A stretch of DNA of 64,000 nt, taken from Aselliscus stoliczkanus. Taxonomy: Eukaryota; Chordata; Mammalia; Chiroptera; Hipposideridae. Each line of letters begins with the position of its first letter. Positions within the stretch are counted from its first letter, which is position 1. Location of the stretch: positions 53,358,771 through 53,422,770 of the forward strand of contig CM066737.1 in the NCBI GenBank assembly GCA_033961575.1, given 5' to 3'. Below the pieces are notes generated by a model. It searched no databases, was not told the origin of the DNA, and worked only from the letters and a program-made list of their open reading frames with translations. Positions 40,349 to 53,500 of this stretch are shown here, piece after piece. Both the position numbers and the translations under genes were made by a program.

Positions 40349-41070
40349 GATTTGGTGATACTGGATAGAAGTCAAAGGTGACTCCTAGGTTTACGAGCTG
40401 GATATTTTGGATGTTGCCCTTAACCTCTACAAGAAATTCGAGAGAAATTCTTGAACAATTTACAACACACCGGTTACTGAATACATAATTTTTCTTTCGG
40501 TTTCTTTAGTTCTGCGCTACTACAATTCCCAGAGCCACGCGCTCCACAACAAAGACTCTAAGGGGTTAGAGTCTACCGCGCAGAGTTCTGGGAGTTGAAG
40601 TCCACGGCCTATTTACCCAAGTTAGAAATAGGGGCCTGTGGAAACATGAAGAGGTAAGGGCTTGTCTGAGAACAGGCGGCGAAGGGAGCTCTGTTCTATC
40701 ATTTAACTTTTAAAATGGCTTTTATTACTTTATGTTGGGGTTATGTCACGTTGTCGGGATGCGGTTTCGTGGGAACGGGAAGACAAAGGAGGAGGGAGGA
40801 GGGAGACGGGCTAGACAGGCCTACAAGGCGAAGTTTAGGAAGGGCCTCCTTCGCTACCGGTTCCCGTAGGAATGCCCTTCCAGCCTAGGCATCTGGGCCA
40901 CAGCGCCGGCCCCAGGAGCTGGACAGATGCTGTGGCTTCTGCCTGTTTCAGACGGACCCGCCCAGGTAAAAAATAGGGTCTTGGCCGACAGATGCCTGCG
41001 CAGGAGAAACCCAGGCCAGCTCCTCCCTGTCACCCTCATCTCCACCCTGTGCTCGGAAAGGGGCTGTGGG
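40349..41070 (+). promoter_or_regulatory. RBM41: RBM41 promoter and CpG-rich first-exon region
   Basis: The only stretch in the window outside SINEs and L1 5'-UTRs with clustered CpGs; no TATA box. Two ZNF143/Staf-like motifs in opposite orientation flank the presumed start region: actacaattcccag at 40519-40532 and ctgggagttgaagt (the inverted form) at 40588-40601. Both lie within 130 bp upstream of the ATG at 40646. The first intron start (40670-41060) stays CpG-rich. The transcription start cannot be fixed from sequence alone. Confidence 0.75.
40646..40653 (+). CDS. RBM41: RBM41 exon 1 coding part (Met-Lys-Arg start)
   Basis: ATG AAG AG then donor gtaagg at 40654. The two last bases join the G that opens exon 2 to give Arg, reproducing the RBM41 N terminus MKRVNSC. 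The coding part is only 8 nt, so ORF finders miss it. The context gaaacATGA is an acceptable start. Confidence 0.85.
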
Positions 41071-44000
41071 TGGGCGCCTTTATTTGCATTGTTAAGGTAT
41101 TAAAGGAGACTTGTCCCTGGACAAGAGCGTGTAGCGCTTTCAAATCTTAAAGTAAGCAAGTGTGCTTTATTTCTACAAATTTAGAAGGCAAGTACAAAAC
41201 CCATTCGATGTATTACAAGAAAAGAATCGAGGGCCGGCCGAGTGGCGCGGTGGTGTGCTGGCTTGGGAAGCCAGGGGCCGCGGTTCGGTCCCACATATGA
41301 CGGCCAGTGATACTGCCCTCAAAAAAGAAAAAAAAAAAAAATGGCACTGCTATGAGCAGTTCCCCCTACTGGTTCTGCAGGAAATGGCAGCTTTAACTTG
41401 GGTCATTGTTGAAAGCGAGCTTCCCAATTTTTGATAGCACACAAAGCCTTTTTAAATGATCCTCATTAAAGTAGTTTTGTATTTACTCTGCAAGTAGAAT
41501 AATCTCTCTGGAATAGGGCGGTGTATTTAAAATTCGTACTGACCCTGAAACTAATAATAATAATAATAAATTTTGAATTAAAAAAATTCTTAATGACACT
41601 GCCCTCTTGCACTATTTCTGCATCTTTTAAAAACTGTTTCTGATTTTCTCTGCCTCAAAATAATTTCAAAAATGTTTCTTATGACATATTTAATACATTA
41701 AATATACACAAACACACACACCTTTTAAAGAATAATAATAGACTCATACACACTACAAGCTTTAAAATTGGAACATTACCAGTACCTTAGAAGTCCCCAG
41801 TGTGCTTCTTTTTTTGTTTTTTTTAAACTTTATTTTATTTTTTTGAGGGCAGTGTCACTGGCCCTCATATGTGGGACCCGAACCGGGGCCACTGGCTTCC
41901 CAAGCCAGCGCTTAACCACCGCTCCACTCAGTGTGCTTCTTGATTGCTTCTCCTCCCTCCCTTCCCCCTCAGGGGACCACTATCCAGAATTTGTGCTAAT
42001 AATTCCCTTGCTCTTTTTACAAAACCATTTTACTGCTTAGGAATTTGTCACTCAACAAAATGTTGCTCGTTTTATCCATTTTTCAACTTTATATAAATGG
42101 ACACATATGAATTTTTCTGGGACTTGCTTTTTTTCACTCTACATTTCTTTTTGAAATTTATGTATACTGAAGTATTTAGCTATGGTTTATTAATTTCAAA
42201 GCCACTTTAAACTTAGCAAGAACTTTCAGAATTCTAAATAATAAATAAAAACTAATATTTAAAAGGGATTTTAAAAAACCCTATGCCTAAAGATACTTAA
42301 ATTTTTCACCAAATAGGCCTTAGTCTTTCTAGAGCATGAGAATCTTTCTTATAATCATGGGGGAAACTTTTCCTGGGCTCCAATAGTAAAGGGCTATTTT
42401 ATAAGAAAATCATTTTAATATTTATTTTCCTCGTGGAGTTAGCTCATTTTTGTTTTTGTTTTTGTCTTTTATAATCTGTTGTTGCCTATTTAAATGGCCC
42501 TGCTATTTCTTTGGACTAATAAGCATTTTCAATTAATATTTAGGGTTAGTTAGCTCATGTTATTAGCATTACCTTGATTTCAACATGGTAGTGGTAAGCT
42601 ATAAAATATTAATGACCCTTTTCACATTTGTTTCTTTGCCCTCTCCTTTGGAGATCTCCTGTTTCACAGCTTCAGATTCTGACAATACAGATGACTTGAG
42701 ATTTCCATGTTCAGCCTCAGATTCTTCACAACAATTCTCCCATCTCTCACTTTCTTTTCAGCCAATATCACTTATACTGTCACCTCCGACTCAATAAGTC
42801 TTTGAAGTATTCCTGGTACTTCATGCTGGTGTTTTCAATTGTAATAGGTAATTGACTCAACATGACTAAAACAATACTGACTTTCCCTTTTCCAAACCAT
42901 TTATTTCATTTGGAACTTTCTCTTTCCTTCATTGGCACCCTCATTCTCTCAGTTTTATAGCTTGAATTTGGAGGTTATCTTTGGCTTCTCCCTTACTCCC
43001 TTACCTTATCACCTTATGCTTGATACATTTAAATAGTTTTCCACCTAGTTCTTCTGGCTTCCTTCCTACTAATCCATAAGGCATGTTATAACCATTCTTT
43101 TTCCTAAACCATCACTTGTACCGTGTCACTTATCTCCCTAATAAATTACATTCTAACACCAATATATTAAGGACCAGGCTTCTTAGTTGGTATTTAAGGC
43201 CATTCACAATCAGAGTCTAATTATCCCTCCAAAATTATCTCCCAGTCCTCTATGAATGCCAGCTACATTGTATTTCTCATTATCCCCGAAAACATCTTTA
43301 TACTTGCTCTCTCTATCCTTTTCGTCATCACACCCAGTCCTTCAAATACCAGTTGAAGAATTACCTTTCCAAAGTCTTCATTTACCGCCTAGCACCCAGT
43401 TATCTCTCTCTTCTGTAAATTCCTGCTGATTTGGTATACGAGGTCAGATAATTAAGTTCACAAACTCATCCTAGAAAAAGGGCTACATAGCTCATTGCTG
43501 AATATCACTATGGTCACCTTTGAAGTACTCCCCTTGGGAAGCCATGCACCCACAACAGCACCTAGTCCACCCTTCAGAACAATTTTGGAACTCTTTTTCT
43601 GGAATGGCCATCAGAGCTGTTGTTGTACTACCTTGATGTCCTGAATGTCATCAAAATGTCTCCTTTTCAGCATTTCCTTTATCTTTGTGTAAAGAAAGAA
43701 GGCATTTTGGGCCATATCAGGTGAGTAGGGAGCGTGTTCCAATAGTTATTTGTTTACTGCCTAAAAACTCCCTCACAGACAGTGCTGTGTGAGCTGGTGC
43801 ATTGTCGTGATGCAAGAGCTATGAATTGTTGGTGAAAAGTTCAGATCCTCTAACTTTTTCACGCAGCCTTTTCAAATAGTAAACTTGGTTAACTGTCCAG
43901 TTGGTGCAAATTCATAATGAATAATCCCTCTGATATCAAAAAAGGTTAACAACATTGATGCAACAAGTTCACGAACTTAATTGTCAGACCTCGTTTGCTT

Positions 44001-44510
44001 CTCTGCATTGTTCTCCTCTCCTCTCCTTCCCTCCCCTCCCATCCCCTCTCTCCCCCACACCTCCCCATGAGGCACACACACATCACACATGTACACATAT
44101 ATATTCCCTCGCCCTAAGTAAATTGCCAACTTTTTAAGGATAGGGACTATGTCTTGAATATCTTTGACTCAGTCAGTACCTTACACAGTGTATTGTGTGT
44201 AAGTAGGCATTTAATAAATGTTTGAGAAATATATGATAAAGGGCAACAAATTGTTCAAGAAGCGTCTTTGAACAAATGGGGTCACTATTGGTAGATAATA
44301 CAGATAAAGAATATATTTGGAGGGCCGGGCGAGTGGTGTGCTGGTTAGGCGCTGGCTTGGCAAGCCAGCGGCCCTGGTTCGGGTCCCACATGTGAGGGCC
44401 AGTGACACTGCCCTCAAGAAAAAAAAAGGGCTTAGACTCGAGAAGCAGGTGAAATTCAAAAAAAAAAAAGAATATATTTGGAGATTTCACTGTTTCTTTT
44501 ACTTCCTGTA

Positions 44511-44561
<51 letters not shown>

Positions 44562-47500
44562 TTTTTTTCCTTTTTTAATTAAAATTTATTGGGGTGACAA
44601 TGGTCAACAAAACTATATTGGTTTCAAGTGAACAATTCTATAATACATCATCTATATATTGCATTATGTGTTCAACACCCAGAGTCAATTCTGCTTCCAT
44701 ATCTACTGCAGGGTAAACAGCTGTGTGAAGAGTGATGAGCATGTCTTGGAGGAGTTGGAAACGGAAGGGGAGAGGCAGCTGAAAAGCCTCCTTCAGCATC
44801 AACTTGATACCGCTGTCTCCATTGAGGAGTAGGTATTGATTTTGCCAAGAGGTAGAGTATCATAGGCCCTTACCTCCAGGTGACAGATCCCTGTTTACTT
44901 GCCTCTCCTTCCACTGTTCTTCCACAAAAGCAGAAACCATTTTCATCTTTTTTACTGTTAGAACCTCAATACCTAGCACACTGTCTGATGCACAGTAGGA
45001 ACTCAATAAATAAATACTTGGTTCAGTCATTTCTTAGTCCTGGATGGTGGGACTGTTGGCAGAGTTCCATCTTGTTGCAGTGGTGCTTCAGCCTAGAAAT
45101 AGGACATGAGTGAAAAATTGCTGAGGAGTTTCGTTGTGCCTCTTTTGATGGTGAGCCCCATTTATGTGAGTTGTTGTAACTTGAAGATATTCTGACTCTC
45201 TTCCTGTGTGCTTTGCAGATGTGTGTCTAAGAAAGAAAGCTTTGCTCCTGGTACTATGTACAAGCCCTTTGGGAAGGAAGCAGCTGGGACTATGACTTTG
45301 TCCCAGTTCCAGAGGCTGCATGAGAAGGACCAGGAAACTGCTTCTCTCAGGGAGCTAGGGCTCAATGAAACAGAAATCTTGATCTGGAAGAGCCATGTTT
45401 CAGGTGAAAAGGTGAGTGGGGCAATGTTTGTTTCTGGACAGTCAAGAGTGAGAGCTCTTCTTTTGGTAGAGAACCTTTTAATTTTTAGTTCTCACAAGAC
45501 TGAGCTTTGCGTCTGAATCTTCTTTGGTTTCTAGGATAGAGACCTTGGTAAAACAGAAGCTATCACTTATGTGTATAAATGCTCATTTCTGGGCCCTGAT
45601 CATCTTCTTTCTTACTTGAGGCTTCAGGCTATCACTTTCAGGATGTGTGCCCTATGATATATGCTGTCTCATTTCTCCGGTTTCAGAGGACAAAACTGAG
45701 AGCAACCCCTGAAGCAATACAGAATCGTCTTCAAGATATTGAAAAAAGGATCTCGGAGCGTCAGCGCATCCTTTGCCTGCCACAGAGATTTGCAAAGAGC
45801 AAACAGCTGACCCGGCGAGAAATGGAAATAGAAAACTCTTTATTTCAGGGAGCTGATCGTCACTCCTTCCTTAAGGCTCTTTATTACCAAGGTATGTGAT
45901 CACCACTGACTCTGCAATGTTTTTTTCACTGAGAGAGAGATTTAACATCAGGGCACTAAATATGAAGAGTTAGTGAAGGGAATAGTGGAAAGACGAACTA
46001 TCAAACTATCACTACTTTTGAGGAATATATAGTCCTGTGAGAGAAAAAGATATGTTTAGAGTTAGTTGCAGTTCAGCATGGAAATGAATATTATAGAGAT
46101 GCAAATAACATGCTGAGAGAGCACAGAACATAGAGCACCTAAGTCTAGTTGGGGGAGGCAGGAGTTGACATTTGTACTGAGTCTTGATGGATAACGGACA
46201 CTTGTCAGGTAAATAAGGGGAAGAGGGCATTACAGATAATAGGTGAATAGGAACAGAATTGTGAGAGGGCCTGGTGTGTCTAGGGAACGATGAAAAGTTC
46301 CTTGTGGCAGCGGCAGCATAGGACATGGCAGGGGATGACAGGAGATGGCACTGGAAAGGTGGGTGAGGCTCGATTGTAAAAGGTCTTTAGGCTGAACTCT
46401 TAAATTAGCACAAAATATATAGATAAATGGTCTGTGTCTTAACAAGAAAGAATGAGTCTAACAGATAAGTTTTGCTAGGCACTTTGGAAAGTGCATAGAA
46501 GTTTAAAAAATGGTTTCTGACTTTGCACCAATTACAGTCTGGTTGGAGAGAGAAACATATGACATTTAGTAACAATGCTACGTACAGTTATTAAGTGCTG
46601 TAGGAGTTCAGAGGAGGCACAGGCCACTGTGCATTGGCATGGCTGAAGGAGGCCTCTCAGAGGAGGTAAGATTCAAATGCTCTTTTAATACTACGTATTC
46701 TTTAGGGAGGAGAGGGAAAAGCATTTCAGTTGCAGCAGATAGTGTGAGCAGTATGGTGTGTTTTGGGGTGTTGTGACAGACAAGGTAGCTAAAATATTTT
46801 ACCTTTCTTTGGTGGGTAGTATAGACTTATACAGAGTTAGTTATTTGGTTAGTTACTTTGGCTGTGGTTAAACGTTTCTGAGCCAGGAGTAATATCATGA
46901 AAGCAATATTTGAACACGATTAAGATGGTGACCAAGAAATAGGATGAGAGACAAAGAACTGGAAGCAGGGAGAATGATTTAGGAGGTATTACAGTCATTT
47001 AGGCATGAAGATCTGGACTAGAATGATGGTGGTGGATTTGGAAGGAGAGGTAGGTATGGTTATAAAACAGTACAAAGGAAGAGTTGGGAAAGTGTGTTGA
47101 CTGAGACTGAAGGAGGAGTGTCAGTGGAGAGGAGTGTGTCAGATACAATGCAGATGTTCCAAGGCTGTGTAACTTAACAATTGTCAAAATGAAAAATGCT
47201 TTTATGGGGAAATTTTGAGGAAAGGTGATGAATCTGAGTTTAAGCATGTCGAATTTGTGAGAATGGCAGGATCATGAAATACAGATATTGAAGAAGCAGT
47301 TAGAAATGTAGCAGTGAAGCACAGGGGCGAGGTTAGCATGTGATCTACAGACTTGAGAATCACCTATGCTGAGATGAGAGGTGAAGCCATAAGAATGAAT
47401 GAATGAATGATTTGTTAGACACAGTGAGACCATAGACATGGAAGAGCAGTAGTGAAGGAAGGCAGAGGACTAATGAATAGTCTTTTGTGCGGAAACTTAT

Positions 47501-50500
47501 GAAATGCTAATGAAGAACATAGGTTCTGGGGGCAGCCTGCTGGGAAAATCCTGGTTCCCCACTTACTAACTATCCGATTTGGGTCAGGTTACCCCTTGAT
47601 GTTTCAGTCTTTTTGTAAAACGAGAGTACTAATAGTAGCTGTATGGCAGGATCCTTAGGAGGGATAAGTAAGGAAATCCATGTGAGTCACTTAGAGCAGT
47701 GCCTGGTATTTGGGGTGGGGGGGGGCGGGTGGTATGTGAATCTGTTCTGTTTCCTATCTTTGAAACTCCTTGCTTTAAACCTTCACAGCATACCACAAAA
47801 AGACAAGTGCAGACAAGTACATGACCTCAATGAAGAGGAAGATAAAATTAGGCACAAAAGGCAAGTCGAGAGTTTTCTTACAGTGTTAGATTTAGGAATG
47901 TGACTGAGGGTCCCAGACTTCTAAGTTGAGTGCTTATTTAATTCCATATGCAGTATATGACAATGTTTATAGGAAATGATCCAGAGGGAGAATATTATCT
48001 TGATATAGACTACTAAAGAGAGGAGCTAGTAGAAGTTGTAAAGCTTTTTACATTTAGTGTTATTGATTTTTTTCTCTATACTTTTAAGTTATTGTACCAG
48101 ACATAAAACAGCCTTAATGATTTTTAGATCCTATTTCACAACTAATTCTGGATGTTTCTATTAATTATTAAAGTATAACTAATAATCATGATAATGATAT
48201 GGCTAATATTTCCTTTTATTTTTTAAATGTACTTACAATAAAATTGCCTGATTTATTTTTTTTGGGCGGGTGTACAATTCTGTGAATTGTAAATCATGTA
48301 AATCTTGTAGATTCATGTAATCACCACCACAATTGGGACAGCAAACAGCTCCATCACCCTAAAACTTCCTCAACCATCTATTGATAGTTACCTCCACCTA
48401 CACCCATAATCTCTGGCAATCATTGATCTGTTTTCCATCAGTGTTGTTTTGTCTTGTAGGGAATGTCATACAAATGTAATCACACAATATGTAATCTTTT
48501 AAGATTGGCTTCTTTCATTCAGCGTAATGCCTTCGAGATTCATCCAAGTTGAGTGTATCAATAATTCATTGATTTTGCTTGTAATGTTCCATTGTGAGGA
48601 TTTTCCAAAACTTGTTTATCCATTCGCCCATTGAAGTGCATTTGGGCTGTTTCCAGGGTATGGTGATTATGAATAAGACTGATATGAACATTCTTGTACA
48701 GGTTTTTGTGTGAACATCAAATTTTTATTTCTCTAAGGTAAATATCTAGGAGTGGGATTACTGGGTCAGATGGTAAGTGTTTGTTTCACTTTATAAGACA
48801 CTGCCAAACCATTTTCCAGAGTGGCTGAATCATTTTGCATTCCCACCAGCAATGTCTGAGAGTTCCAGTTGCTCTACATCTTTGTCAGCATTTGGTATTG
48901 TTGGCATTTATTTTAGTTATTCTATTAGCTGTGACAGTGGTATCTCATTGTAGTTTTAATTTGCATTTCCTTAGTGGCTAATGATGTTGAACATCTTTTC
49001 ATATGCTTATTTGCCATCCTTATATCCTGTTTGCTGAAGTGTCTGTTTAAATCTTTCGCTGCTTTTTAATTGGGTTGTTTATTTTCTTCCTAATGACTTT
49101 TGAGAGTTCTTTATATATTCTGAACGCAATTCTTTGTTTTGCAAATATTTAATCCTAGTCTGTAGCTTGTCTTTTCATTCTCTTAACACTGTCTTTTGCA
49201 GAGCAGTCTTTTTTATTGTGGTAAAACATACCTAACATAAAATTGACCATTTTAAATATTCTTTAAGCATTTAGTTCTGTGGCATTAAGTATATACATAT
49301 TGTTCTGCAACCATCATCACCATCCATCTCCAGAACTTTTTCATCTTCCCAAACTGAAACTCTGTCCCCATTAAACACTAACTCCTTACTCTGCCCTCTC
49401 CCCAGCCCCTGGCAACAACCATCCTACTTTCTGCCACTCAGAATTTGACTCTTCTAGGTACCTCATATAACTGGAATCATACAGTACTTGTCCTTTTGTG
49501 TCTAGCTTATTTCGCTTGGCATAATGTCTGTAAGGTCATCTGTGTTGTAGCATGCGTCAGAATTTCCTTTTGAAGGCTAAATAATATTCTCTTATATGTA
49601 TCTACCACATTTTGTTTAAACATTCATCTTTCAGTGGACACTTGTGTTGCTTCTTCCTTTTGGCTATTGTGAATAATGCTGCTAAAAACCTGGATGTACA
49701 AGTATCTGTTGAAGTCCTGGCTTTCAGTTCTTTAGAGTGAATACCCAGAAGTGGAATTAGTGGGTCCTATGGTAATACTATGTTTAATCTTTTGAGGAAC
49801 CACCATGCTGGTTTCCACAGAAGCAAATAACATTTTACATTCCCACCAGCAATGCACAAGGATTCCAATTTCTTTTTTATTTTTATTAATTAAAGTTTAT
49901 TTATTATAGCTTTCCTAGTACTCCTTGTTAAAAAGACTGTCCTTCCCCATTGAGTGGTCTTAGCACCCTTTCTGAGAATCATTTGACCATTAATGCGAGA
50001 GTCTATTTCTAGGTTCTCTATTCTATTCCATTGATATAAATGTCTGTCTTTATCCCAGTACCACATTGTTTTAATTGCTCTGGATTTGTAGTAAGTTAAT
50101 CAGGAAGTGTAAAACCTCCAACTTGTTTTTTCTTTTTCAAGATTGTTTTAATTATTTGGGGATCCTTGAGCTATAATATGAATTTTAGCATAGATTTTTC
50201 TATTTCTCCAAAAAATATCACTGAGATTTTAATAGGGATTGCATTGAATCTGTAAATCATTTTCGGTAGTATTGACATCTTACTGATATCAAATCTTCAA
50301 TCCATGAACATGGGATGTCTTTGCATTTATTTGTCTAATTTTTCTCAACATTTTATAGTTTTCAGTGTACAAGTTTTTTGCCTCAGAGCAAATGTTTTAA
50401 ATTTTGATACAATCCAGTTTGTCTATTTTATCTTTCATGGATCATGGTTTGTTTGTTTTTTCATGTCTAAGAACTTTGTCTAACACCAGATTATGAAACA

Positions 50501-53500
50501 TATTTTTCTTTGTTTTCTTCCAACAGCTTTATAGTTGTATAGTTTACACTTAGATCTATGATCCATTTTGACTTTATGTTTATATGAGATGTGAGGTTTA
50601 AGTTAAAGGTTCACTTTTTTGCCTATGAATGTCCAACTGTTCCAGCAATAATTGTTGAAAAGAGTATTCATTCTCTATTCACTTGCCTTTGCATTTTTGT
50701 CAGAAATCAATTGACCATATATTTGTATTAACAATTAACATCATAATTAATGGTGAAAGACTGAAAAATATCCCCCAATGTCAGGAATAAGACAAAGTTG
50801 TCCACTCTTGCCACTTCCATTCACAGTGGAATGAAATTGGAAATCAATAATAGGACAGTTAGGAAATTTGAAGGTATGTGGAAATTAAACAGCACTCTAC
50901 TGAATGGATAAAAAAAGTCACAAGGGACATTCGAAAATACTTTGAGATGAATAAAAACAAAACTTGACATATTATAACCTATGAAATTCAGTCAAAGCAG
51001 TATTTAGGGGGATAGTTAAAGGTATAAATGCCCATATTATTAAAGAAGAAAGATCTCAAATTGATAAACCAAACATCTACCTTAAGAAACTAAAAATTTA
51101 TCCAAACTCATAGAATGTACAGCACTAAGAGTGAATCATAATGTAAATTATACGCTGGGTAATTGTGTTTCAATGTAGGTTCATTATTTGTAACAGATGT
51201 ACAACCCTTGATGAGAGATATTGATAATGGGGGAGGCAATGCATGTGCAGACACAGGGGAGTGTTTGGGAAATCTCTATCCGTTCCCTTCAGTTTTGCTG
51301 TGAACCTAAAACTACTCTTAAAAAAATTAAAATGAAAAAAAAAGACACTACCAAAAGAATACCAAACTAAACCCACATCAAGCTGAAGGAAGGAAATTAA
51401 TAAAGGTTAGAGTCAAAATAAATGAATCAAGACATGAGTCCATCTGGTCCCCTAAGAAAAATATTTACAACATTATTGATTATATTCCCTAAACTGTCTC
51501 TTGTTAGGAAGACCACTTCATGGACGGTGTAGTGGCCTGACCACTGCACTGTACATCTGAAGCTGCCGCTGAATAATATTAGATGTCAACTATAATTTAA
51601 CACATATATAGTCATGGGATATCAAATATAGTATGGGGATGGAGTCAATGGAATTGTAATAGATATGTATGATATCAGGGGCGGGGTGTAGGGGAGGGGG
51701 GAGTCACTTTGTAAGGGGTGAAAAAGATAACTATTGCATTGTTTTGTACATCTGTAACTAATAATAATAAATAAATAAACAAAACTGAGAATTAAAAAAT
51801 AGAGAAAATCAAACCAAAAGTTGCTTCTTTGGAAAGATCAGCAAAATTCACAGTCCTTTAGCTAGACTTACCAAGGGAAAAAGAGAAAAGATTCAACTTT
51901 CATATACCTTGCTCTACTTGATTCTTTTTTGCATTGAATATCTTTTTCCTTCCTTTTACTTTAAACCTTTTTTTAAAAATATAAACTGTAGACAGCAGCT
52001 AATTAGATCATGCTTTCTTTTTTTTAATAATTCTTCCAATTGAGTAGAGTATCTAGTTCAAGTAGGATTTATATCTGCCATTTGCTATTCATTTTCCATA
52101 TGTCTTATATCTTTTTTATTCCTCTATTCATTTATTCCTTCATGTTAAGTAACTGTTTCCAGTATATCATTTTAATTAACTAGTTGCTTCTTTTACTTTT
52201 TTTTAAAAGTTATTCTCTTAGTAGTTGCCTTGGGGATTATAATTAACATCTTAGCTTAAACAAATTAGTTTTCATTAATACCAACTTAATTTCAATAATA
52301 TTCAAAAACTTTGTTCCTATTTAGTTCTGTTCTCTCCTTCCTCCTCTGTACTCTCATTGTCACACAAATCACATCTTTATAGATTTTAAGCCCACCAACA
52401 GTTTTATAATTATGGCTCTATGCAATTATATTTTGTCTTTTAAGTCAGATAGGACAGGAAAAAGAGTTATAAAGACAAAAACATATATACTGTCTTTTAT
52501 GTTTACCTATGTAGTCAGCTTCACTAGTGGTCTTTCTTTGTGTATATTTGAGTTACTGTATAGTGTACATTTATTTCAGCCTGAAGACTCCCTATAGTTT
52601 TTCTCATAGGGCAGGTCTTCTAGTAATGAACTCTCTCAGATTGTGTTTATCTTGGCATGTTTTAATTTCTCCTTTAGTTTTATACTTTGTTTTTTTGCCT
52701 GTCATTGAATTTTTTGGTTGGCATCCTTTCTCTTCCAGCATATCAAATATGTCATCTCACTGCCTTTTGGCACCTGTAGTATCTATTGAGAAGTCAGCTG
52801 TTACTCTTAGGACCCCGTTGTCCATGATCAATCTCTTCCTCTTGCTGCTTCCAAGGTTCATTCTTCATCTTTTTTTTTTTAATTGGGGAATTGGGGGAGA
52901 GGAACAGCGTTGGGGAATTGGGAAGGGGAACAGACAAGTTGCTGTCATTTTGTTCTTCAGTCTAGTTGCGGAGGATGTTGCTTCACTGGCCCATGTTGGT
53001 ATCGTCATTGCGCTCTTCCCGGATGAGGCAGATTGGTCACCGGCCTCTGGATGGCCGCTCACTGCAGCTATTGGCAGCTCACACTGGCTGCCAGCCACTC
53101 ACTGTAGCCTATTGCAGCCCACTGCAGCAGGGGCTGCAGCCTACACCATCGCCAGGGCTCACACAGCCCAGCTCCAGGTGGAGCTGTTGTTAGTTGCAGA
53201 GGGCAGTGTCACTGGCCCTCATATGTGGGATCCGAACCGGGGCCGCTGGCATCCCAAAACCAGCTCTTAACCAATGCGCCACTCGGCCGGCCCTCATTCT
53301 TCATCTTTTGCTTTTGACAATTTGGTTACATGCCTAAGTGTCTTTTTGGACAGACTCCAAGCAGGTCTCTTTGAATTTAACTTACTTGGAGTCTATTGAG
53401 GTTCTGTGATGTGTAGATTAATAGTATTCATCAATTTGGGGAAGCTTTCAGCCATTAATTGTACAAATATTCTTTTTGCCCCTTACTCTCTTTCTGAGAT

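Noticed and set aside
47643..47903. 86-codon + strand frame in RBM41 intron 4
   Set aside because: Checked as a candidate next RBM41 exon (expected to begin Asp-Glu-Pro and continue into a Lys/Asn-rich stretch). The translation does not match and the phase is wrong.
52527..53270. 247-codon + strand open frame
   Set aside because: It runs from antisense L1 into a long-form SINE. The same SINE stretch is open at several other places (for example 53763-54296 and 16453-17013), so it is a property of the repeat, not a gene.
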